8,032 nucleotides of DNA from an uncultured bacterium (GTDB lineage: Bacteria; Planctomycetota; Phycisphaerae; Phycisphaerales; SM1A02). Where the stretch lies: positions 1 through 8,032 of the forward strand of contig CAJACJ010000220.1 in the NCBI GenBank assembly GCA_903938205.1. Direction: 5' to 3'. This document shows positions 1 to 6,026 of the stretch, one piece after another; within the stretch, counting starts at the first letter, position 1; every line of letters begins with the position of its first letter. Both the position numbers and the translations under genes were made by a program. The notes under the pieces are model-generated. The model worked only from the letters and a program-made list of their open reading frames with translations, searched no databases and was not told the origin of the DNA.

Positions 1-477
1 TATCGATTGCATCGATTGGTTCTGGAAACTGCGCCGTGGTTTTTGTCAATTCGACCTTTGGATATAGATCATTTAGAGCTTGTCTTTGGCTTTGACTTTG
101 AGGCCGAAGGCAACCGAGACGCGATTATTTTTGACGCGCTTCTTGCGGATAGCCCGCTTGGTGGACTGATTGAAAAAGACCGCGATGAGCCTTCGGATAT
201 TCAACCATTCATTGGGTTTTCCCTTGACCAAGAAGAAGGTGTGAAAGCCTTTGTGGAAATCAAAAGCCGCACGAAGGGACTGGACATGACGCCGCTGCGA
301 TTTCCAAGCGAACCCATTAGCGTGTTCCTGACCGTGCGTCGAACTTCTCCCATTGCCAAACTGGAAGATTTGTCGGCCGCCATGGCGGCGTTGGCTGGTC
401 ACGCCGAGCGGCTTGCGGAGGAACGCGTCATTCCTAGCGTGCTTGTTCCCATTCGCAACGCCATCTTGAGCCGGTAA
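1..477 (+). CDS. Conserved-looking hypothetical protein, C-terminal part (5' end outside window)
   Basis: The frame is open from base 1 (codons TAT CGA) to a TAA at 475-477, giving about 158 visible residues. A TTG at position 7 could serve as a start, but no Shine-Dalgarno is visible and the frame continues through the edge, so I treat the gene as 5'-partial. The protein is soluble-looking, with no membrane segment. It begins with an acidic, aromatic stretch (HLELVFGFDFEAEGN) and has a middle part rich in D and E. A strand-like segment follows (EPISVFLTVRR), then an alanine-rich amphipathic helix (AAMAALAGHAERLAEE), ending near VPIRNAILSR. I do not recognise a named domain. From memory it resembles uncharacterised conserved planctomycete proteins with an 'EPISV.FTVR' segment, which is a weak recollection. 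It converges on the gene at 539-868 and ends just before a bidirectional terminator. Confidence 0.7.
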   Translation, partial: YRLHRLVLETAPWFLSIRPLDIDHLELVFGFDFEAEGNRDAIIFDALLADSPLGGLIEKDRDEPSDIQPFIGFSLDQEEGVKAFVEIKSRTKGLDMTPLRFPSEPISVFLTVRRTSPIAKLEDLSAAMAALAGHAERLAEERVIPSVLVPIRNAILSR

Positions 478-482
478 TTTCA

Positions 483-520
483 AAAATAAAAACGCGTCTT
501 GCGACGCGTTGATTTATTTT
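483..520. terminator. Bidirectional intrinsic terminator between convergent genes
   Basis: The arms AACGCGTC (491-498) and GACGCGTT (503-510) form a perfect 8-bp stem around the tetraloop TTGC. The left flank AAAATAAA (483-490) and right flank TTTATTTT (513-520) are exact complements, offset by a 2-nt GA bulge (511-512). Each strand therefore has a GC-rich hairpin followed by a U-rich tract. It lies 5 bp after the stop of the plus-strand gene and about 19 bp beyond the stop of the minus-strand gene, the right place to end both transcripts. Confidence 0.85.
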
Positions 521-538
521 CATTATCAAACCTGCGAA

Positions 539-868
539 TTACTTCGAAGTTTGTTGCAGATACTTTTGCACGCTGCGAATATCTGGCGCCAATTGATTGG
601 TGTAGGAGATGGTGAATGAAACACCTGGCTTCAACACCACCACACGGCTGGCGGTCTTGCGGCTGATCCACGTGCGACCACCGCGCTGATTATGTTTGTT
701 GTCGGTCTTTGCGCGGCGCTTTGCAAGAAGATCAAGCGCCTTCTGAACGCGTGATTCCATTCGCATCAGGCGGAAGATGGTCTTGCGCACACTTTCAGCG
801 GCGGGCATCTTGATGACCTTGTAAGTTACTTTTGTTCCGGGTTTAATTGAAGCTGTTGCAGTGGCCAT
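539..868 (-). CDS. Small, highly basic hypothetical protein (109 aa)
   Basis: I chose the ATG at 868-866 because AGGAG (878-874 on the minus strand) sits 5 nt upstream. The frame extends to 934, but that extension overlaps hairpin-forming sequence and has no comparable ribosome binding site. The stop is TAA at 541-539. The 109-residue product has 24 Lys/Arg against 5 Asp/Glu, a net charge near +19. The predicted layout is a strand (about residues 12-21), a long basic helix (23-54, with RKTIFRLMRMESR and AKRRAK), a glycine/arginine linker (QRGGRTW, 61-67), two strands (67-90) and a short helix ending at SVQKYLQQ. There is no signal peptide or membrane segment. The charge and layout suggest an RNA- or DNA-binding protein, which is inference; I do not recognise the family. 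It lies 76 bp downstream of the dehydrogenase gene on the same strand. Confidence 0.75.
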   Translation of the reverse strand: MATATASIKPGTKVTYKVIKMPAAESVRKTIFRLMRMESRVQKALDLLAKRRAKTDNKHNQRGGRTWISRKTASRVVVLKPGVSFTISYTNQLAPDIRSVQKYLQQTSK

Positions 869-872
869 GAAA

Positions 873-878
873 TCTCCT
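873..878 (-). promoter_or_regulatory. Shine-Dalgarno deciding the start of the small basic protein
   Basis: AGGAGA on the minus strand lies 4-5 nt before the ATG at 868. It supports the 109-residue form over the 131-residue form that begins at 934. Confidence 0.75.
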
Positions 879-881
879 AAT

Positions 882-896
882 GCCGCAGAATGCGGC
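882..896 (-). promoter_or_regulatory. Small hairpin upstream of the basic-protein ribosome binding site
   Basis: GCCGCA (882-887) and TGCGGC (891-896) are perfect complements around a 3-nt loop. On the minus strand the hairpin ends 3 nt before the AGGAG of the gene at 539-868. No U tract follows, so a terminator is unlikely. It could instead be a leader element affecting translation, or it may be chance. Confidence 0.4.
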
Positions 897-920
897 GAGC
901 CACAAAATGTAGCCAAAATG

Positions 921-960
921 TTCACTTTCGCCAAGTGGTCGCAATCACTGGGAAAGTGAA
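921..960 (-). promoter_or_regulatory. Long hairpin spanning the dehydrogenase stop codon
   Basis: TTCACTTTC (921-929) and GAAAGTGAA (952-960) form a perfect 9-bp stem. The stem continues inward with CC-AGTG (931-932, 934-937) against CACTGG (946-951), giving about 15 pairs with single-base bulges at 930 and 933 and an 8-nt loop. The structure covers the last codons and the stop (947-945) of the minus-strand dehydrogenase. Only a weak T-rich run (CATTTTGG) follows on that strand. It may be a weak terminator, a 3'-end stabiliser or processing site, or part of the leader of the next gene. Confidence 0.5.
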
Positions 961-1841
961 GCCTCGGCCTGCTTCCATAACTTCAAAAGCGCCTGGGTGC
1001 CATGGGCGCCATGGCCTAATTCATCCAAACGGCTATAAAGACGCTGAGAAAGGGCCAATCCTGGCAATTGCAGTCCCAATTCCTGGCAAGTTTCCATGGC
1101 AATTTTGAGGTCTTTGGCCAAATATGCCAGTGAAAAACCGCTGTGCCAATCGTCCCGCAACATGCGCGGAACCAGATTTGTAAGGGTCCACGAACTGGCC
1201 GCGCCCCCGCCCACGCTCTCCAACATTTTCCACGAATCAAGTCCGGTTTCCTTGCTCAAGGTCAAAGCCTCCGCGGCGGCAACCATGTTTGCCCCCACCA
1301 ATAATTGATTCACCACTTTGCAAAGTTGTCCGCTGCCAACATCGCCATGATGCACAATTGTTTTTCCCATGCGCTCAAAGCTTGCCATCACTTCGGAAAG
1401 AGCCCATGCTTCACCGCCAACCATGATGGACAACGTTGCGTTGCGCGCGCCCAAGTCGCCGCCAGAAACTGGAGCGTCAAGAAATCCAATTCCTTGCGCC
1501 TTGGCAATCTTCGCAATTTTACGATCAAGAGTGGGTGAACTTGTGGCCATGTTCACAATCACACGCGGTGAATTTTTTGCTTTCAGAATTCCGTGCGCGC
1601 CTAGAAATACCTCATCCACTTCGGCGGGCATGCCGACCATTGAAAAAACATATTCACAATTTTCACTGGCTTCTTGACTTGAATTCGCCCACTTCGCTCC
1701 GCGCGCCAAAAGAGGTTCGGCGCGCGATTTGGTTCGGGTGTGAATGGTCAGCGGATAGCCCGCGTCAAGAAGGTGCCCCGCCATGGAAGTACCCATAATT
1801 CCCAACCCAATCCAGGCAATCGGTGCGTGTGTGGCTGTCAT
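945..1841 (-). CDS. NAD(P)-dependent beta-hydroxyacid dehydrogenase (3-hydroxyisobutyrate dehydrogenase / tartronate semialdehyde reductase family)
   Basis: This 298-residue cytoplasmic oxidoreductase has the usual length for the family, whose members interconvert beta-hydroxy acids and semialdehydes. The N-terminal Rossmann fold shows GLGIMG (12-17) after a short strand. Arg36 follows strand beta-2 (HTRTKSR), consistent with binding an NADP phosphate. The substrate signature DAPVSGG lies at 122-128. The C-terminal all-helical domain carries the catalytic-lysine motif GQLCKVVNQ, with Lys175 and Asn178, and a second family motif KDLKIA (243-248). MVGMPAEVDEVFLG (68-81) and GGGAASSWTL (211-220) place it nearer the glyoxylate/succinic-semialdehyde reductase-like branch, but the substrate cannot be decided. 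The ATG at 1841 has only a weak upstream AAGAG. The gene is divergent from the moxR operon, and the basic protein gene follows 76 bp downstream. Confidence 0.93.
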   Translation of the reverse strand: MTATHAPIAWIGLGIMGTSMAGHLLDAGYPLTIHTRTKSRAEPLLARGAKWANSSQEASENCEYVFSMVGMPAEVDEVFLGAHGILKAKNSPRVIVNMATSSPTLDRKIAKIAKAQGIGFLDAPVSGGDLGARNATLSIMVGGEAWALSEVMASFERMGKTIVHHGDVGSGQLCKVVNQLLVGANMVAAAEALTLSKETGLDSWKMLESVGGGAASSWTLTNLVPRMLRDDWHSGFSLAYLAKDLKIAMETCQELGLQLPGLALSQRLYSRLDELGHGAHGTQALLKLWKQAEASLSQ

Positions 1842-2015
1842 AACTCTTGAATGTAGCTGTGGAAAGAAATCGGCACACGCAAGGCAAATTCATTGCATAT
1901 GGAGGATATGCAAAACACGCATTTCATAATAATTGTCACAATGAACCAAACGCATTCTGCGAACCAATTTAAGAAGCCACCGTAACTCGCCAGAATCAAA
2001 ACGGAGAAAATAATC
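1842..2015. promoter_or_regulatory. Divergent intergenic region, presumed promoters for both directions
   Basis: This 174-bp AT-richer spacer separates the dehydrogenase start from the moxR start, so at least one promoter for each direction should lie here. It holds a perfect inverted repeat at 1893-1913 and a shorter palindrome at 1932-1942 (ATTGT-C-ACAAT). CATAAT (1925-1930) resembles a -10 box and TTGTCA (1933-1938) a -35 box, but neither has a well-spaced partner. I therefore do not place exact promoters. Confidence 0.55.
1893..1913. promoter_or_regulatory. Perfect 8-5-8 inverted repeat, candidate operator
   Basis: TTGCATAT (1893-1900) and ATATGCAA (1906-1913) are exact reverse complements around the spacer GGAGG. 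Arms of 8 bp, centre to centre about 13 bp, fit a dimeric helix-turn-helix repressor or activator. It sits about 52 bp from the dehydrogenase start and about 102 bp from the moxR start, so it could control either gene or both. The binding protein is not encoded in this window. Confidence 0.5.
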
Positions 2016-3017
2016 GTGACTCAAACCAACAATGTCGACATTCAAGAACTCGAACGCCAAGTCGCAATCGCCGCCAAACCATTTCAAGCCTTGATTGGGG
2101 AAATGCAAAGAGTGATCGTGGGTCAACACGATTTACTTGAAGGCTTGGTGATTGGCTTGCTTGGAAACGGACATATTTTAATTGAAGGCGTTCCAGGGCT
2201 GGCTAAGACAACCGCGGTCAGCACTTTGGCCAAAGCGATTCAAACAGATTTCCAGCGCATTCAATTCACGCCCGATTTGCTGCCAGCAGATCTGATTGGA
2301 ACTTTAATTTACCGCGCCAACACTGGCGACTTTGTGGTGAAGAAAGGTCCAATCTTCTCCAATATTATTTTGGCCGACGAAATCAATCGCGCTCCAGCCA
2401 AAGTGCAAAGCGCGTTGCTGGAAGCCATGCAAGAGCGACAGGTCACCATTGGTAGTGAGACTTTTCCAATGGCCGATCCATTTCTGGTTTTAGCCACGCA
2501 AAATCCAATTGAGCAAGAAGGAACATACAGTTTGCCGGAAGCCCAAGTGGACCGGTTTATGCTGAAATTAGTGGTGAAATACCCAAGTCCCAAAGAAGAG
2601 AGGCAAATTTTGGACCGCATGGCGCGCACTTCCATGGCGTCAAATATTCGCCCCGTGCTAAAGCCAGAGGACATTGCCAACGCGCGCAGCATTGTTGACA
2701 ATATTTTTATCGATGAGCGCATCAAGGATTACATTGTCAATCTTGTTGTGGCAACGCGCGATCCAGGAAGCGTAAAAGTTCCTGTGAAGGATCTCATTCA
2801 ATATGGCGCAAGTCCGCGTGCCACCATTGCGCTCACAATCGCCAGTCGCGCCAAGGCGTTTCTGGATGGTCGCGGATATGTCACGCCACAAGATGTAAAG
2901 GATGTGGCGCTTGATGTGTTGCGACACCGCATTGGGCTGAGTTACGAGGCGGAAGCGCTTGAAAAAACAAGCGACGATATTGTGAAGATGCTCTTGGAGC
3001 ATGTTCCCGTCCCTTGA
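2016..3017 (+). CDS. moxR: MoxR-family AAA+ ATPase
   Basis: This 333-residue cytoplasmic ATPase has the normal MoxR length. The Walker A motif is GVPGLAKTT (58-66). Walker B is IILADE (117-122), followed by the family signature INRAPAKVQSALLEAMQE. Sensor 1 is ATQNP (160-164), within the run ending QEGTYSLPEAQVDRFM (167-182), which includes Arg180. Sensor 2 lies in GASPRA (264-269), and the C-terminal RIGLSYEAEA (305-314) is typical of the family. Known members act as chaperones that remodel or activate VWA-domain partners using ATP. Here the partners would be the DUF58 and Bat proteins encoded downstream. The start is GTG at 2016, with GGAG at 2003-2006 nine nt upstream. It ends with tandem stops TGA TGA (3015-3020). 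It is the first gene of the operon, 28 bp before the DUF58 gene. Confidence 0.96.
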   Translation: MTQTNNVDIQELERQVAIAAKPFQALIGEMQRVIVGQHDLLEGLVIGLLGNGHILIEGVPGLAKTTAVSTLAKAIQTDFQRIQFTPDLLPADLIGTLIYRANTGDFVVKKGPIFSNIILADEINRAPAKVQSALLEAMQERQVTIGSETFPMADPFLVLATQNPIEQEGTYSLPEAQVDRFMLKLVVKYPSPKEERQILDRMARTSMASNIRPVLKPEDIANARSIVDNIFIDERIKDYIVNLVVATRDPGSVKVPVKDLIQYGASPRATIALTIASRAKAFLDGRGYVTPQDVKDVALDVLRHRIGLSYEAEALEKTSDDIVKMLLEHVPVP

Positions 3018-3047
3018 TGATCTCAACTGTGAATGGTGAAAGATCAT
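3017..3047 (+). promoter_or_regulatory. Intercistronic inverted repeat overlapping the DUF58 start codon
   Basis: ATGATCT (3017-3023) and AGATCAT (3041-3047) are perfect 7-bp complements around a 17-nt loop. The left arm begins in the moxR stop codon. The right arm covers the first two bases of the DUF58 start codon, while the likely ribosome binding site GGTGA (3035-3039) lies in the loop. Such a fold could make DUF58 translation depend on ribosomes finishing moxR. The stem is AT-rich and only modestly stable, so this is tentative. Confidence 0.35.
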
Positions 3048-3927
3048 GAACGCAACCGAACTCATTCGCAAAGTGCGTCGAATTCAAATTCGAACCAGCC
3101 GCATCACCAGCGAGGTGCTTTCGGGTAATTATCACTCCGCGTTTCGCGGGCGTGGAATTGAGTTTGAAGAAGTGCGTCCATACATTGTGGGCGACGACAT
3201 TCGATCCATTGATTGGAATGTCAGCGCGCGCGTGGGCAGCCCACATATTAAAATTTTCAAGGAGGAGCGTGAGCTCACGGTCATGTTGGCGGTTGATCTT
3301 TCAGCCAGCCAAGACTTTGGAACACTCGGCAGTCTGAAACGCGAAATGGTGGCGGAAATAGCGGCCACGATCGCTTTTAGCGCCATTCGAAACGGCGACA
3401 AGGTGGGATTGCTTGCGTTCACCGATCGCATTGAGCGATTTGTTCCGCCGCGCAAAGGAACGCGCCATGTCTTGCGCATTGTCCGTGAATTGTTGGCGCT
3501 CGAAGCCAAAGGCAAAGGAACTCGAATCGCCGCGGCTATCGATGAGGTCTTGGGCATCGTTCGCAAACGCAGCGTTCTTTTTGTGATCAGCGATTTCCAA
3601 GATACTGGCTGGGAGCGCTCCATGGCCATCGCTAGGCGGCGCCACGATTGCATTCCTGTTGTGATTTCTGATCGCTGCGAACAGAGTTTGCCAAATGTTG
3701 GATTGATCGAAGTGCAAGATCCAGAAACTGGCGAACGATTTATGATGGACACTTCGGATCGCGGGGTGCGTGCGCGCTTTGCCAACCAAGCAGCGCAAGA
3801 CCGTCTTCAATTGCAGCAAACATTCATGCGTTTAAAAATAGATCCTGTTGAGGTGGAAACCGGCGGCGACTTTGTGAAGCCGCTCACGGAAGTCTTTCGC
3901 CGCCGCGAATCGCGGAGGGCACGATGA
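3046..3927 (+). CDS. DUF58 domain protein (VWA-like), Bat operon
   Basis: This 293-residue protein is soluble-looking, with no clear membrane segment. The DUF58 signature GIEFEEVRPYIVGDDIRSID (37-56) continues into WNVSAR (57-62). A von Willebrand factor A-like fold follows with MIDAS residues in DLSAS (Asp84, Ser86, Ser88), a threonine in GKGTR (Thr159) and an aspartate in VISDFQD (Asp183), so metal binding appears intact. The C-terminus is strongly basic (FRRRESRRAR). DUF58 proteins are almost always encoded beside moxR and are the presumed direct partner or adaptor of the ATPase; their biochemical activity is not established. The ATG at 3046 follows GGTGA by 6 nt. The gene overlaps the next by 4 bp (ATGA, 3924-3927), suggesting translational coupling. 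Confidence 0.94.
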   Translation: MNATELIRKVRRIQIRTSRITSEVLSGNYHSAFRGRGIEFEEVRPYIVGDDIRSIDWNVSARVGSPHIKIFKEERELTVMLAVDLSASQDFGTLGSLKREMVAEIAATIAFSAIRNGDKVGLLAFTDRIERFVPPRKGTRHVLRIVRELLALEAKGKGTRIAAAIDEVLGIVRKRSVLFVISDFQDTGWERSMAIARRRHDCIPVVISDRCEQSLPNVGLIEVQDPETGERFMMDTSDRGVRARFANQAAQDRLQLQQTFMRLKIDPVEVETGGDFVKPLTEVFRRRESRRAR

Positions 3928-4928
3928 AATTTGCTCACACCTCCATTGTGCTTGCGCTTTCAAGCGCGCTTGTGATGTGCCAAAAGAGTGAAGACGCCAA
4001 AGCGCCAAAACCCCTAAGCGTTGAAACCACGGAAACCGGCGTGACGCTGCGTGTATCCACTGCCGATTCTGAAATTCGCGTGGGCGAGCCTTTGCAAGTT
4101 GTGGTCGAAGTGGATCGCGGCGTAGATACAAGCGTGACCATGCCAAATTTCAGCAAGAATGTCGGCAATTTTGAAGTGCGAGCAAGCACGCCACTGCCTA
4201 AGAATCCCGCGTTTCCAAATCGCGTCGCAGAGCAATTGACCTTGGTGACCTTCGAGAGCGGCGAGAAAATAGAGGTGCCACCATTTGAAGTGGCTGTGCG
4301 CGACGGCGCGGGCAAGGAAAGTTCGATCAAGAGTCCCCCGCTTGCCATCGCCGTTGAATCACGTCTCGAAGGCCAATTTAATCCGGCTTCATTTCGAGAT
4401 ATTAAAGGCGCAGTGGATGTGCCTCTTGAAACGCAGTGGGCATGGATCATTGGTCTATGCGTGCTGATCGCGGTGATAGGTGCTGGAGCCTATCGATGGT
4501 GGTTCCACCGACCAGTTGCGCCCGTCATTATTGAAGCGCCACATGAACGGGCGTTGCGCGAACTGAACGAACTCGCCGCGCGTGACTTGCCGAACAAGGG
4601 ATTGGTGCTTGACTTCTATGTCTTGTTGTCCGACGCCGTGCGCCACTATGTCGAGGGTCGCTTCGGCATTCACGCGCCAGAGCAAACCACCAAGGAATTT
4701 TTAACAGCGGCTCGGCATCATCCGCAGATTGTTGATGATCATCAACGCTTGCTGGCATCTTTTCTGCGCGCGGCCGATATGGTGAAGTATGCAGCGCAAC
4801 GACCGGGTCCTTCCGAATGCGACCGCGGACTTGATGCGGCGCGAGGTTTTGTTCGCGAGTCCGCGCCAACCGTTGCCAAAGATGGACATGAGAGCCCATC
4901 TGAAGCGACTCAGGAGGCGCGCTCATGA
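3924..4928 (+). CDS. BatD-like / DUF4381-like single-pass membrane protein
   Basis: This 334-residue protein starts with a short hydrophobic signal (IVLALSSALVM, 8-18) ending at Cys19, then a charged linker. Residues about 37-148 are beta-rich with the pattern of an Ig-like or BatD-type extracytoplasmic domain (for example IRVGEPLQVVVEVD, 51-64). One membrane helix lies at about 172-190 and is followed by RWWFHR, so the positive-inside rule puts the C-terminus in the cytoplasm. The cytoplasmic part (207-310) is helical, with ERALRELNELA and FYVLLSDAVRHYVEGRFGI (231-249), which resembles DUF4381. It is shorter than classical BatD and precedes batA, the position of the variable third gene in Bat operons. 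GGAGGG (3914-3919) lies 4 nt before the ATG. The gene overlaps both neighbours by 4 bp (ATGA). The family assignment is from pattern, not a search. Confidence 0.78.
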   Translation: MKFAHTSIVLALSSALVMCQKSEDAKAPKPLSVETTETGVTLRVSTADSEIRVGEPLQVVVEVDRGVDTSVTMPNFSKNVGNFEVRASTPLPKNPAFPNRVAEQLTLVTFESGEKIEVPPFEVAVRDGAGKESSIKSPPLAIAVESRLEGQFNPASFRDIKGAVDVPLETQWAWIIGLCVLIAVIGAGAYRWWFHRPVAPVIIEAPHERALRELNELAARDLPNKGLVLDFYVLLSDAVRHYVEGRFGIHAPEQTTKEFLTAARHHPQIVDDHQRLLASFLRAADMVKYAAQRPGPSECDRGLDAARGFVRESAPTVAKDGHESPSEATQEARS

Positions 4929-6016
4929 ATCACTTTGAATTGAATGAGGCTTGGATGTTGCTGCTTTTGCCGCTAGTTTTGGCTGCTTTTTGGCGATTGT
5001 GGCGCCGACGTAGCCAACCCGCCATGACCTTCAGCGTTGTCAACCGCGCCAAGATTGCGGGAGCGGGAACGGCCGCTAAATTGCGTTGGCTTCCGCATGC
5101 GCTGCGCGCGACAACATTGGCGCTGCTCATTGTGTGCATCGCACGACCGGTGCGCATTAACGAGCAAACCTCCACGCTCACCGACGGCGTTGCCATTGAA
5201 CTTGTTGTGGATCGATCAAGTTCCATGCTGGCCATGGACTTCACACAAAATGGCCGCGCCGTGGATCGACTGACCGCATTGAAAAACGTGGTCGATCTCT
5301 TTGTGGACGGCGGCGCAAATTTGCCTGGTCGCAAAGATGACTTGGTGGGTCTTGTCACATTCGCGCGCTTTGCCGACAGTGTCAGCCCCCTGACCATGGA
5401 TCATGAATGGTTGCTCGCGGGCCTGAAGGACATCAAGCCCGCTGATCCATCAATTGGCGATGACGGGACTGCGATTGGCGACGCCGTGTCGCTTGGCGCG
5501 GAAAAATTGCGCGACGCCACCGATGGAAAAAATCGCAACGGCGCCAACCGCATCAAGAGCAAAGTGTTAGTGCTGCTGACTGACGGCGAAAATAACGCCG
5601 GCGACATTGATCCCATGACCGCCGCGGAACTGTGCAAATCATTGGGAATTCGCTTGTACGCCATTGGCATGGGCACACGCGGCACGGCACTGATGCCCGT
5701 GCAAACACCGTTTGGAACTCAAATGGTGAAGCAACCCGTGAATATTGACGAGGGATTGCTGACCAAAATGGCGACCGCAACTGGCGGACAATATTTCCGC
5801 GCGACTGACACCAGCAGCCTAGAAAAAATTTACGGACGAATTGATGAACTTGAAAAAACAGTAACCGAACAGAAGCGGACTATTCTTGCAAAAGATTTGG
5901 CCGTCGAAGGATTCAAATTCGCTGGAATTGCATGGCCCTCCTTATTGACGCTGACCATGATCGTGCTCGCGGGTGAACTTCTTTTGTCGCACACCAAATT
6001 CAGGACACTTCCATGA
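4925..6016 (+). CDS. batA: BatA-type VWA-domain membrane protein
   Basis: This 363-residue protein has the usual BatA layout. Two N-terminal membrane helices (about 9-23 and 58-74) flank the basic segment RLWRRR. A large VWA domain follows (about 88-305), and a C-terminal membrane helix lies at about 334-353. The MIDAS site is complete: DRSSS (Asp96, Ser98, Ser100), GTAIGD with Thr182, and LLTDGEN with Asp220. In the family, BatA and BatB sit in the cytoplasmic membrane and form complexes linked to oxidative-stress or aero-tolerance phenotypes, presumably with MoxR and DUF58 partners. AGGAGG (4912-4917) is an ideal Shine-Dalgarno 7 nt before the ATG, the strongest in the operon. The start overlaps the previous stop (ATGA, 4925-4928). 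The sequence HTKFRTLP ends the protein, and batB begins 10 bp later. Confidence 0.93.
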   Translation: MNHFELNEAWMLLLLPLVLAAFWRLWRRRSQPAMTFSVVNRAKIAGAGTAAKLRWLPHALRATTLALLIVCIARPVRINEQTSTLTDGVAIELVVDRSSSMLAMDFTQNGRAVDRLTALKNVVDLFVDGGANLPGRKDDLVGLVTFARFADSVSPLTMDHEWLLAGLKDIKPADPSIGDDGTAIGDAVSLGAEKLRDATDGKNRNGANRIKSKVLVLLTDGENNAGDIDPMTAAELCKSLGIRLYAIGMGTRGTALMPVQTPFGTQMVKQPVNIDEGLLTKMATATGGQYFRATDTSSLEKIYGRIDELEKTVTEQKRTILAKDLAVEGFKFAGIAWPSLLTLTMIVLAGELLLSHTKFRTLP

Positions 6017-6019
6017 GGT
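6013..6019 (+). promoter_or_regulatory. Shine-Dalgarno deciding the batB start
   Basis: GAGG (6015-6018) overlaps the batA stop codon and lies 8 nt before the ATG at 6027. It supports that start over an upstream in-frame GTG at 5973. The GTG would add 18 non-hydrophobic residues, overlap batA by 44 bp and displace the BatB N-terminus. Confidence 0.65.
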
Positions 6020-6026
6020 CCCATTC

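Noticed and set aside
869..934. N-terminal extension of the small basic protein (start at 934)
   Set aside because: It lacks a Shine-Dalgarno and reads through the hairpin sequences. AGGAG placed 5 nt before the ATG at 868 explains the start better.
1369..1798. Overlapping plus-strand frames of 102 and 120 residues
   Set aside because: They are antisense to the beta-hydroxyacid dehydrogenase, whose Rossmann and catalytic motifs fix the coding strand.
1925..1942. CATAAT and TTGTCA as a moxR promoter, with the short palindrome ATTGT-C-ACAAT
   Set aside because: The two boxes are in the wrong order and neither has a partner at 16-18 bp. The palindrome is only 5 bp per arm, so I would not call a precise promoter or operator here.
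3132..3785. Long minus-strand open frame of 217 residues
   Set aside because: It lies wholly inside the DUF58 gene. Its Ser/Arg-rich sequence shows no domain, and the sense frame has clear conserved motifs.
5973..6026. GTG-initiated 18-residue extension of BatB
   Set aside because: It would overlap batA by 44 bp, and the added residues do not fit the BatB N-terminus. The ATG at 6027 has its own GAGG at a good distance.
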